From the NCBI RefSeq assembly GCF_000517085.1, contig NZ_KI912107.1, positions 2,287,777 to 2,351,776 of the forward strand: a stretch of DNA of 64,000 nt. The letters are read 5' to 3'. The notes beneath the pieces were generated by a model. That model did not search any database. It worked only from the letters and a program-made list of their open reading frames with translations, and was not told the origin of the DNA. Source of the DNA: Saccharicrinis fermentans DSM 9555 = JCM 21142. GTDB lineage: Bacteria > Bacteroidota > Bacteroidia > Bacteroidales > Marinilabiliaceae. This document shows positions 8,755 to 16,412 of this stretch, piece after piece. Every line of letters begins with the position of its first letter. The first letter of the stretch is position 1. Made by a program: the position numbers and the translations under genes.

Positions 8755-8868
8755 TCACTTTGATATTTTACAAATAATTCATTGTAAAAATATCATGTAA
8801 AGTCATCGGTCTACTAAAAAAATTAGTGTCAATTTAGGGGTGATATTGACAAAAACACTTTATGTCTA

Positions 8869-9696
8869 TTATTTGGATGAAAGAAGTATATTCCAATAAT
8901 CATAAAAATGTTTTACCGGCCCATGCCCCTTACCTATCTGGTAGTTTGCACCTTCGACAATGGCATTATTGACATAATCTTTCGCCTTACAAACAGCTTC
9001 ATTAAGATCATACCCTCTGGCTAGAAATGCCGATAATGCAGATGAAAGCGTACATCCAGTTCCATGCATATTATTAGTTAATATGCGTTTTGATTTCAAT
9101 TCAAGTGTTTCATTATTCTCATAATTATAAAAAACATCTATCAAATCACGATCATGCAGATGCCCTGCTTTTAACAAAACCGACACCTTGTATCTTTTAC
9201 CAAGCTGCTGAGCCCGTAGGGGAAAATCATCCTGATGTAATATTTTTTCGCCCAATAAAATCTCGGCTTCCGGTAAATTCGGAGTAATGACTCTCACCGC
9301 AGGAATCAGCACATGTTTCAGTGTCTCAATAGCCTCTGATTGCAACAATTGATTACCAGAAGTAGCCACCATTACCGGATCCAGCACAATGTTTGTAATT
9401 TGAAACCTACCAAGTACCTCTTGAACCGTTAGAATGGTTTCTGAATTATGTAACATCCCTATCTTTACACAATCCGTACCTATATCTCCAAGCACCGCTT
9501 CCATCTGTTTTTTCAAGGTATCAATAGGGATAGGATGTATATCTAATACGCCCACCGTATTTTGAGCGGTAATAGCCGTAATGGCCGTTGTGGCAAAACA
9601 ACCGCATGCCGATATGGCTTTAATATCAGCCTGAATACCTGCTCCTCCTCCGGAATCACTACCAGCTATTGCCAGTACTCTATGATAACTTTTCAT
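8869..9696 (-). CDS. thiD: Hydroxymethylpyrimidine (phosphate) kinase ThiD
   Basis: 275 residues, the normal length for ThiD, which phosphorylates 4-amino-5-hydroxymethyl-2-methylpyrimidine to its diphosphate for thiamine synthesis. The start VLAIAGSDSGGGAGIQADIK is the family's glycine-rich substrate loop. The Gly-Thr-Gly-Cys-Thr anion hole near the end (NNMHGTGCTLSSALSAFLA) carries the catalytic Cys. It is the last thiamine gene but is set off from thiE by 147 nt that contain leader cassette A and a micro-ORF. It may therefore be expressed from its own promoter as well as by read-through from the riboswitch operon. Confidence 0.95.
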   Translation of the reverse strand: MKSYHRVLAIAGSDSGGGAGIQADIKAISACGCFATTAITAITAQNTVGVLDIHPIPIDTLKKQMEAVLGDIGTDCVKIGMLHNSETILTVQEVLGRFQITNIVLDPVMVATSGNQLLQSEAIETLKHVLIPAVRVITPNLPEAEILLGEKILHQDDFPLRAQQLGKRYKVSVLLKAGHLHDRDLIDVFYNYENNETLELKSKRILTNNMHGTGCTLSSALSAFLARGYDLNEAVCKAKDYVNNAIVEGANYQIGKGHGPVKHFYDYWNILLSSK

Positions 9697-9790
9697 GTAT
9701 TTAGATTAAACTTTTTAATGGTCATATGGATCTGAAAATTTATTATTCACCAAATTTTATATTCAAAGGTGTTCATAAATACCGCGTATT
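9697..9790 (-). promoter_or_regulatory. Leader cassette A (upstream of thiD)
   Basis: Minus-strand order: AACACCTTTGAATATAAAAT, TTGGTGAATAATAAATTTTC, then CCATATGACCATTAAAA about 14 nt before the thiD ATG. The CTTTG and TAAATTTT words are 21 nt apart, resembling a Bacteroidota -33/-7 pair (TTTG...TAnnTTTG). The same blocks recur upstream of the GH29 gene (22986-23090) and the glycerate kinase (38215-38309). The last block alone recurs before the GH43-like/GH16/GH16 gene. Confidence 0.6.
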
Positions 9791-9810
9791 TCTTTTTCCT
9801 GTATATCTAG

Positions 9811-9837
9811 TTATTGTGCTGGCCATGCCAGTTTCAT
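9811..9837 (-). CDS. Micro-ORF A, MKLAWPAQ
   Basis: An 8-codon frame (ATG at 9837, TAA at 9811) beginning 6 nt after the thiE stop. Its start sequence ATGAAACTGGCATGGCCAG is the same as in micro-ORF B (22938-22985) and almost the same as in C (19236-19322). The DNA CTGGC-ATG-GCCAG is also a perfect palindrome, so this may be a protein-binding site rather than a peptide. Translation is not demonstrated. Confidence 0.35.
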   Translation of the reverse strand: MKLAWPAQ

Positions 9838-9843
9838 GTACAA

Positions 9844-10479
9844 TTACTTTTCATGATGAATAAGAGAGGCAAGACGAAAGGCTGCTTCCTGCGGGTTCTC
9901 TTGTGATACAATAGCTGACACAACTGCTATCCCATCTACTCCGGTCTTCATCACACTTTCAATATTCAAACTATTCATACCGCCAATAGCCACCGTTTTA
10001 TGCTTAGTAATACCAATAATCTCTTTAACTCCAGATAACTCCAGAGGCTTATTGATATCTTGTTTTGTACGAGTAGAAAACACAGGAGACAGTCCAATAT
10101 AATCAACATCCAGCTCATTGGCCTCTCGTGCCTGTGCAAGATTTTCTACAGACAAACCTATTATTTTATCCTTCCCCATCAATCTTCGGGCGACCGCATA
10201 AGGCAAGTCACTTTGACCAATATGCAAACCATCGGCCTCAACGGCCAATGCAATATCTAACCTATCGTTGATGATCAAAGGAATATTCAATGGTCTCAAT
10301 AGTCCCATCAGGGATTTGGCCAATTCATAAAACACACGTGACGAAACATCTTTTTCGCGTAACTGAACAATGGTAACGCCACCCCTCACAGCCTGTTCCA
10401 CAATATACTCATGCGTTCTACCTCTCGACAACTTTTGGTCCGTCACCAGGTAAAGACTTAAATCCAGGTTATCTCTCAT
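9844..10479 (-). CDS. thiE: Thiamine-phosphate synthase ThiE
   Basis: 211 residues, usual for ThiE, the TIM-barrel enzyme that joins HMP diphosphate and thiazole phosphate into thiamine phosphate. Diagnostic segments are VQLREKDVSSRVFYELAKSL (substrate loop), IINDRLDIALAVEADGLHIG, IGLSPVFSTRTKQD (phosphate-binding serine/threonine) and VAIGGMNSLNIESVMKTGVD. Its start overlaps the end of tenA by 11 nt, showing translational coupling. It is downstream of thiM and tenA in the TPP-riboswitch operon. Nothing is missing. Confidence 0.95.
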   Translation of the reverse strand: MRDNLDLSLYLVTDQKLSRGRTHEYIVEQAVRGGVTIVQLREKDVSSRVFYELAKSLMGLLRPLNIPLIINDRLDIALAVEADGLHIGQSDLPYAVARRLMGKDKIIGLSVENLAQAREANELDVDYIGLSPVFSTRTKQDINKPLELSGVKEIIGITKHKTVAIGGMNSLNIESVMKTGVDGIAVVSAIVSQENPQEAAFRLASLIHHEK

Positions 10480-11137
10480 TCAATGGCCATTTTTCTAGTT
10501 TATAAGCACTGTCCCAAAACATATATTCCATCCGCGAAGCCATAACGTAAGCTTCCGTCATTTGTTGACGTATTACATCAGTCGTATTTTGTGCCAAATC
10601 GTTACTTATCTGCTCTGCTTGTTTGACTGCCAGCGTAAACTCCTCTCCTCCATAGGTATTAATCCATTGTTGATAAGGATTATTCACATTGCATTGATTC
10701 TCTTTTATATAATTACCTATCTTTCCGTATATCACAAAACAAGGCAAAATAGCAGCCACTGCCACCTCTATAGGTTCCATGGCCAACTGTTTATGCAAAA
10801 AAGAAGTGTATAATAAACAAGCAGGCGAAGCTTCCGAAGTTTTATAAGCCTTCAATGTCTCCTGATATCCTCGGTGTAATTCTTGCTCCACAAAAACGGT
10901 ATCTGACGCAAATTTCAAAAATAGACTACGCTGTTTTGCATTCGACATACGAGCCCCAATACCAGCCAAAACCCTTCCATATTCACCCAGGTAAATAGAA
11001 TCTTGGTGAATATAAAAGGAGAATTTCTCTGACGCTAGGGTTCCGTCCATTAACTCTTCAATAAACTTGAGTTCCGTTATCTTATTATAATGATAAAGAA
11101 CCGTATTCCAAGCTTGATCACTCCAGCGCTTATTCAT
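10469..11137 (-). CDS. tenA: Thiaminase II / aminopyrimidine aminohydrolase TenA
   Basis: 222 residues of the all-helical TenA family, which salvages thiamine breakdown products by removing the amino group from aminomethylpyrimidine. Family features seen are FSFYIHQDSIYLGEYGRVLA near residue 40-60, a catalytic Cys region around SPACLLYTSFLHKQL, AAILPCFVIYGKIG, and a C-terminal Glu-rich helix (TEAYVMASRMEYMFWDSAYK). It overlaps thiM by 8 nt and thiE by 11 nt. The order thiM-tenA-thiE fits pyrimidine and thiazole salvage rather than full de novo synthesis, since no thiC, thiG or thiH gene is in the window. Confidence 0.9.
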   Translation of the reverse strand: MNKRWSDQAWNTVLYHYNKITELKFIEELMDGTLASEKFSFYIHQDSIYLGEYGRVLAGIGARMSNAKQRSLFLKFASDTVFVEQELHRGYQETLKAYKTSEASPACLLYTSFLHKQLAMEPIEVAVAAILPCFVIYGKIGNYIKENQCNVNNPYQQWINTYGGEEFTLAVKQAEQISNDLAQNTTDVIRQQMTEAYVMASRMEYMFWDSAYKLEKWPLNER

Positions 11138-11927
11138 GTCGTAACCTATTTACAATTTCATCTGCTTGCAGACTATAAAGAGTATCTAAAAAATTAATTT
11201 GCATTGATCCCGGTCCTTTAGACTGTTTAGCTGCTATTTCACCTGCTATACCCATAATGGCCATCGCACTAACAGTAGCCACAAATAAATCCTCTTCAGC
11301 TCCGGCAAAGGCGCCACATAAAGCACTGGCTGTACAGCCCATACCTGTAACCTTTGCCATGATGGTATTTCCGTTATGAATACACACCACTCTATCACCA
11401 TCGGTTATATAATCCGTTTGGCCGCTGATCACAACAATAACATTCATTGATTTTGCCAGTAATTTAGCCGAATCAAGTGCCACATTAGACGATACGGTGC
11501 TATCCACACCTTTTGTTTTCGCATTAGAATTGTACAGCGCCATTATTTCCGATGCATTACCCCTTATTACAGAAGGATTACAATCTTTAAGTATTTGCTG
11601 TGCCACCTCAATACGATAAGGAGTGGCACCCACACCTACCGGATCAAAAATGACAGGAATACCTTTTTCTTTGGCTTTTTTACCGGCCAAGATCATGGCT
11701 TTTACCCAGCTATCACTCAATGTACCCATGTTTATTACCAGCGATGATGCTATCCCAACCATATCTTCTACCTCATTGATTGCATGCGCCATAACAGGCG
11801 ATGCACCAATGGAAAGAAGGGCATTGGCTGTATTATTCATTACCACATAATTGGTAATATTATGAACCAGCGGTGCTTTTGTCCGCACTTTAAGTAAAGC
11901 CTCCGTTACTTGATTTGTCTTTATCAT
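11130..11927 (-). CDS. thiM: Hydroxyethylthiazole kinase ThiM
   Basis: About 265 residues. ThiM phosphorylates 4-methyl-5-(2-hydroxyethyl)thiazole. Conserved parts are PLVHNITNYVVMNNTANALL, IFDPVGVGATPYR, GNASEIMAL, and the catalytic VTGMGCTASALCGAF with the Cys in the anion hole. I choose the ATG at 11927 (MIKTNQVTEALL), which matches family starts. A GTG at 11957 would begin only a few nucleotides after the terminator stem. It is the first gene of the operon, directly after the riboswitch-terminator pair. Confidence 0.93.
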   Translation of the reverse strand: MIKTNQVTEALLKVRTKAPLVHNITNYVVMNNTANALLSIGASPVMAHAINEVEDMVGIASSLVINMGTLSDSWVKAMILAGKKAKEKGIPVIFDPVGVGATPYRIEVAQQILKDCNPSVIRGNASEIMALYNSNAKTKGVDSTVSSNVALDSAKLLAKSMNVIVVISGQTDYITDGDRVVCIHNGNTIMAKVTGMGCTASALCGAFAGAEEDLFVATVSAMAIMGIAGEIAAKQSKGPGSMQINFLDTLYSLQADEIVNRLRHE

Positions 11928-11962
11928 GAGATTTATTTTATTGACACCAATAGTCACCTAAC

Positions 11963-11994
11963 AAAAAAGCCGTCTCGTAAAATACGAAACGGCT
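11963..11994 (-). terminator. Rho-independent terminator of the TPP riboswitch
   Basis: Minus-strand stem AGCCGTTTCGTATT/TTACGAGACGGCT (11968-11994) followed by a T6 run (11963-11968). It lies between the TPP aptamer and thiM, the place expected for ligand-controlled transcription termination. Confidence 0.9.
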
Positions 11995-12024
11995 CATATA
12001 TAAATAAAACTAGTATTTAAATAT

Positions 12025-12112
12025 CAAAACCATTTCCCTACGATGTCATTATACATTTCAGGTTCAAGGGTATTATCTCAGCCTATGATAAAAGGCACCC
12101 CTAATAGTTATT
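12025..12112 (-). promoter_or_regulatory. TPP (THI-box) riboswitch
   Basis: The minus strand shows the conserved THI-box parts in order: AGGGGTGCC, GGCTGAGATAATACCC, TTGAACCTGA and GTAGGGAAATGG. The P1-P3 arms are therefore present. With the terminator just downstream it should switch off thiM-tenA-thiE (and perhaps thiD) when thiamine diphosphate is plentiful. Confidence 0.95.
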
Positions 12113-12165
12113 GATGCAAAGGTAAATAAAAATATAATATACAATAATTATAAGTACTATTTCAA

Positions 12166-13368
12166 CTACTCAATTGGGTCTGGATATACCTCATCAGGAT
12201 AAGCTGTCAGTGTATTTCCCGAATTTCCTTGTTCTATTAAACCGACGGGCAGATAAATATGTTTATTCCAATCAACACCCGGATAAATAGCACCCATAAC
12301 ACTTGCAGTCCTGCCACTTCTAACCAAATCAAACCAACGATCACCTTCACCTGCAAGCTCAACTCTTCGTTCGTACCAAAGCACATCTAAAGGACTTGAA
12401 AAGCGTTCCGGATATTTAGCAATCAAATCAGCTACGCCATCGAAGTCTCCGGCATTCATACCAACATGAAATTTTTTCGCAATAACAACATCATCTTCCA
12501 CACGATATACCGACTGAAAACTAGACTTAAGTATCACGTTATCAGCATCTCCAGCCTTTACTTTAACAGATCCCTGTACAAGGGTAGTTTTAATATCTGC
12601 TTCTTCAGGATAAGATGAAATATTGAACTGAGTTCCTAAAACCTGTACAGTATGATTATTTGAAATAACGATGAATGGACGTTTAGTATCTTTAGAGACT
12701 TCAAAATAGGCTTCTCCTGTCAGTTCAACAACTCTTTGTTTGTTGGTAAAGGAAACTGGGTAACGAAGTGTAGTTTCAGAATTCAACCACACTTTACTCT
12801 TATCTGACAACTCAATAAAAAATTCTCCTCCTCTGGGAATCTTGAGAGTATTATAAACTAATTTATCTGTTTTTTGGTGGCCAGCAACATAAAACAAGCC
12901 TTCCTCGGACTGTTGCAGTAAAGTTTGCCCTTGCTGCACCTTTATAGCAGACTTTGTTGTCAAACTTTTAGTTGTACCATCCTGTAATATTAATATGGCT
13001 TTTTGCTTACCTGATTTAGATTCTGAAGTAATATCTTTTGCAATCAGTTCATCAGACGTATGCCAATCTTTTTGGAGTACATACGTAACCGTGCTAAAAA
13101 TAAATAGAATAACAGCTGCCGCAGCAATACGTCTAAAAACAAGTTTCCTAAAGATTCTTGACCTGACCTTTTTTAAAGCAATTTGACTATCTACAGGCTT
13201 TTTTGAAAATGAGGAACCATATTTATGAAATGCTTCAGCATCATAAAAAAACTTAAAATGCTTTGCCGAAGCGTTTAACCATTTTTGCAATTCTCTATCT
13301 TCCTCTGCAGAGGTAGTTGAAAAGATTTTTTTCCAGATAATGTAAAAGTCGATATGTGATTTCTGCAT
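12166..13368 (-). CDS. Chimeric FecR anti-sigma / SusD C-terminus protein
   Basis: 400 residues made of two unrelated pieces in one frame. Residues 1-300 are a FecR-type anti-sigma regulator: a cytoplasmic N-part, a membrane helix at about 80-98, and the FecR domain IPRGGEFFIELSDKSKVWLN ... VELTGEAYFEVSKD ... VLGTQFNISSYPEE. From about residue 301 it becomes the C-terminus of a SusD/RagB glycan-binding lipoprotein: AGDFDGVADL, then VLWYERRVELAGEGDRWFDL and IYLPVGLIEQG. The join is near 12465. The end of FecR, all of SusC and most of SusD are absent. It sits 139 nt downstream of an ECF sigma gene, the usual FecR partner. The chimera probably cannot do the SusD job. Whether it still holds the sigma factor is open. 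Confidence 0.85.
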   Translation of the reverse strand: MQKSHIDFYIIWKKIFSTTSAEEDRELQKWLNASAKHFKFFYDAEAFHKYGSSFSKKPVDSQIALKKVRSRIFRKLVFRRIAAAAVILFIFSTVTYVLQKDWHTSDELIAKDITSESKSGKQKAILILQDGTTKSLTTKSAIKVQQGQTLLQQSEEGLFYVAGHQKTDKLVYNTLKIPRGGEFFIELSDKSKVWLNSETTLRYPVSFTNKQRVVELTGEAYFEVSKDTKRPFIVISNNHTVQVLGTQFNISSYPEEADIKTTLVQGSVKVKAGDADNVILKSSFQSVYRVEDDVVIAKKFHVGMNAGDFDGVADLIAKYPERFSSPLDVLWYERRVELAGEGDRWFDLVRSGRTASVMGAIYPGVDWNKHIYLPVGLIEQGNSGNTLTAYPDEVYPDPIE

Positions 13369-13507
13369 TTTGACTGTTTATTTTGTCGTATGACGACTAA
13401 CAAATCAAAAAGGACGACAAACATCTTAACTTTTTTATACATTTTTTAATAAACCCATACATGAGTGCAAATAACACAACATACTGCTGTAGCAAAATCC
13501 TCCTAAA

Positions 13508-14092
13508 TTACAATAAAAACAACAGGGCACAATCTGGAATAAGCACTCGCAACTTGCGTTTTCCTCTAGCAAGTTGCGTTTTTACAGTAGAAACCGAAAT
13601 TTCCAATTCGGCAGCCACTTCTTCTATCTTAAGCTGTTTATAATACCTCGCCTTAAATACTTTGGACATTTCAGGCGGCAATTTGTCAATAGCTTCTCTG
13701 AGCTGCTGTAAAGAATGGCTGTTATCAATTTCTTCATCTGAGATATTGATTACAGCTTGAATGCACATAAGTCTATATTTATCCTTCACCTTACGTGACT
13801 TCAAATAGTCAAAACAACGATTTCGAACCGCTGTAAAAAAATAAGTTTTAAGCGAAGTTCGTAATAGGAGCGACTTTCTATTTTCCCATAGCCAAACAAA
13901 AAAATCCTGCACAACATCCTCACTCACCTGATGATCGAACACATAACCTTCGGCAAAGCGAACTAATCTTTCATAGTATTCACTAAATATATTTTCAAAT
14001 ATCTTTCGATCTCCTTTTCTTAAGCCATTCAAATCTTCTTGACTTACATTAAACTGTCTATCATCGATTAAGACCTCCATAGCAGATATCAT
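13508..14092 (-). CDS. ECF-type RNA polymerase sigma factor
   Basis: About 190 residues with region 2 (FENIFSEYYERLVRFAEGYV, then VSEDVVQDFFVWLWENRKSL, TYFFTAVRNRCFDYLKSRKV) and region 4 (IDKLPPEMSKVFKARYYKQL, IEEVAAELEISVSTVKTQLA). It belongs to the Bacteroidota ECF group that works with FecR anti-sigma factors and TonB-linked receptors to switch on polysaccharide loci. The start could be ATG 14092 or ATG 14080; the latter (MEVLIDD) gives a cleaner N-terminus. The partner FecR downstream is the chimera with SusD, and no receptor gene is left beside them, so signalling may be orphaned. Confidence 0.92.
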   Translation of the reverse strand: MISAMEVLIDDRQFNVSQEDLNGLRKGDRKIFENIFSEYYERLVRFAEGYVFDHQVSEDVVQDFFVWLWENRKSLLLRTSLKTYFFTAVRNRCFDYLKSRKVKDKYRLMCIQAVINISDEEIDNSHSLQQLREAIDKLPPEMSKVFKARYYKQLKIEEVAAELEISVSTVKTQLARGKRKLRVLIPDCALLFLL

Positions 14093-14193
14093 TTAGTGAA
14101 ATTGCGCATTTTAAACCCATAAAATAATGACTATTACATCAAAACACAAACATATAATTGCATTGTCAAAAATAGTTTATTCTATTTACAAGC

Positions 14194-16392
14194 TCAGTAC
14201 ACCAATAACTTATTGGTGTACAAATCCTTACCAGTAACCAACTGAACAATAAAAGTCCCACTCATTAAATCCTCAATTGAAAACTTATTATCACCAACAG
14301 AGGCCTCTACACTCTTTTTTAGTCTACCATCTAAACCGATAATCTCTATCACCCCTTCTTTATTCGAAGAAACAGTGATCTCATGATCTGAGGGGTTTGG
14401 AAATATGTTGAGTTTATTTTTATGATACTTTAAATTTCGCACAGAAACATCATCTCCCATTTTAGCTCTCAACACAGCCGCTCCTACACCACCCGATTTT
14501 CCATCTGGAAAATTTACCTGAATAGTATTATTCGTTTTTAACAATGAACCGGGTACCTTAACTATTTTTGTAGTAGCATAAAAATCTCCAGTCAGTCTAT
14601 CGGCACAATCTTCAACAGGCGCAAGTAATTCAGTCCCGTTAAAATAAATTTTCACCTCTTTGCTATTCGCAGCCTTTCTGCTAATACCAATACGTAATTC
14701 GGCCTCCTTAATATATTTGTAATCCAATGTACGAATAGAAAAATTTCGACTACCAGAAAACTGCACACCAATATCTGAAGCACTGGAATAGTACAACTTA
14801 ACAGGTATTTCCTCCTCTTCAGGCACTTCTGATGAATAATTGACAAATACAGCTACCGACTCCTGTCCTCCAATCTTTAATGCAGACAAAGAAGCAACTG
14901 TTTCCTCAATCATTTCGGGTCTAAAGTCTTCTTTTCTCCTTAATCTTCTAATTGATATTTCACTGGGCGTTTCTACAAATTGCTCCACATGAACATCTAT
15001 TGCTCCCTTCTGATTACTTTGGTTATGAAACAATAATATCAGCTGACGATCCGACACAAAGGCATGATGCTGTATATCAGTATCATCGCAATAAGTCTCC
15101 ACTCTTCGTCCCTTTACTCCTTTAAAAAACTTATAAAAATCTATCAATCTCGATTCTCTCCAAACCGAACTGTTTTTGTCAAAATTTTCTTTTACCAACA
15201 AGCTTGAGTAATACTCGGTGTTCCAGCCAGCACTCTCCAATAAAATAAAAGGAACAGATTTTAATACCACATGGGGATGGTTCATATAAGTCATGGTATT
15301 GGCAATAGCACTATTCACCATAATAAAGTTATCTATATTCCGTTTTTCCATTTCATAGTCAAAACCCGAACCAGGAAAATACAGCTGTCCTAATTTCTCA
15401 AGTGCGTAGTCTCTATTATTGACATCGTTAATATAACCGCCATGTTCACTGGTTAAGTATTTAAAGTCATGTCCTGCATTATTACAAAAAGCGGCACATG
15501 CATCCAACACACCTTCCAATGGTAAACCGGAGTTAATGGATCCCACAAAGTCATTGGCATCGTCATCCCAATGCATATAATCGTAAGAATGAAAGGAATA
15601 AAAATCCAATTTAAAGTCGGTATTACTCATGAAATTAGTAATTCCGCCTAGGTTTTTATACTCATTTTTATGGTAATTACTAACCGAAGAACACGGACCT
15701 CCTATTTGTGTATTTACACCTTCAGCCACCACCTTTTCCTTGGTTTTCACATGCAGGTCAATAAAACGCTTATCATCAAAATGTTTCCAATGTGGCTCAT
15801 TCATCAACTCATAATAAGCAGGACGTTGAAAATCCGTATACCCATATTTTAATATAGTAGCGATTAACTCTGCTGCAGAGGCAGCATCCGCAGGGTATTT
15901 ATGTCCATTACTCCCCTCAACCGTATACAAGTCCATATAATCAGGATACGGATCTGAACTTTCGTGACACACCACATTCTGATTATCTCCGAATGCTGCT
16001 TGTAACATGTTCATCCCCTCATCATTCAACCCGGCTTTCTTGTTTTTAAAATAATCCAAATCGGTATACCCCTCTCTTGAAGCATCTTCTTTCAAAGAAT
16101 TACCCCAATATGTTTCACCTTTCACCATACTTAATTTTCGACCTACGGTTATACCTAGCTCATTGATATAGTAGTCGGCCATGTTTTCATCGTAATTCAA
16201 TACGCTTTTTTTAAGCTCTGCTGCAGTAGTGGCCAAATTAAAATATTTTGCACGACTTAACTCTTTGTGCCCTTCAATGCTTAAGGAAACAGTTGGGGCA
16301 ACATAAACACTAATCTGTTGTTGGGCAAAACCTGTCAAACCAAGGGTTGATGTTAACAGGATACCTGCAATTTTTTGTAGATTTTTTTTCAT
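14194..16392 (-). CDS. GH86-like beta-agarase/beta-porphyranase with T9SS tail
   Basis: 732 residues. After a signal peptide (ends near GFAQQQ) comes a catalytic domain like glycoside hydrolase family 86, enzymes that cut agarose or porphyran internally. The likely acid/base is E199 in YYELMNEPHWKH and the nucleophile E316 in KYLTSEHGGYIN. Other family-like stretches are DLYTVEGSNGHKYP and FYSFHSYDYMHWDDDAND. A beta-sandwich region follows, and the protein ends with a T9SS sorting domain (LNIFPNPSDHEITVSSNKEG ... KLLVY), so it should be exported to the surface. The gene follows the GH2 gene at 20 nt and is probably co-transcribed with it. Confidence 0.8.
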   Translation of the reverse strand: MKKNLQKIAGILLTSTLGLTGFAQQQISVYVAPTVSLSIEGHKELSRAKYFNLATTAAELKKSVLNYDENMADYYINELGITVGRKLSMVKGETYWGNSLKEDASREGYTDLDYFKNKKAGLNDEGMNMLQAAFGDNQNVVCHESSDPYPDYMDLYTVEGSNGHKYPADAASAAELIATILKYGYTDFQRPAYYELMNEPHWKHFDDKRFIDLHVKTKEKVVAEGVNTQIGGPCSSVSNYHKNEYKNLGGITNFMSNTDFKLDFYSFHSYDYMHWDDDANDFVGSINSGLPLEGVLDACAAFCNNAGHDFKYLTSEHGGYINDVNNRDYALEKLGQLYFPGSGFDYEMEKRNIDNFIMVNSAIANTMTYMNHPHVVLKSVPFILLESAGWNTEYYSSLLVKENFDKNSSVWRESRLIDFYKFFKGVKGRRVETYCDDTDIQHHAFVSDRQLILLFHNQSNQKGAIDVHVEQFVETPSEISIRRLRRKEDFRPEMIEETVASLSALKIGGQESVAVFVNYSSEVPEEEEIPVKLYYSSASDIGVQFSGSRNFSIRTLDYKYIKEAELRIGISRKAANSKEVKIYFNGTELLAPVEDCADRLTGDFYATTKIVKVPGSLLKTNNTIQVNFPDGKSGGVGAAVLRAKMGDDVSVRNLKYHKNKLNIFPNPSDHEITVSSNKEGVIEIIGLDGRLKKSVEASVGDNKFSIEDLMSGTFIVQLVTGKDLYTNKLLVY

Positions 16393-16412
16393 TACTCTTA
16401 TATTTCTTCCAA

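Noticed and set aside
11928-11957. Longer thiM starting at GTG 11957
   Set aside because: It would start almost inside the riboswitch terminator and adds residues not seen in the family.
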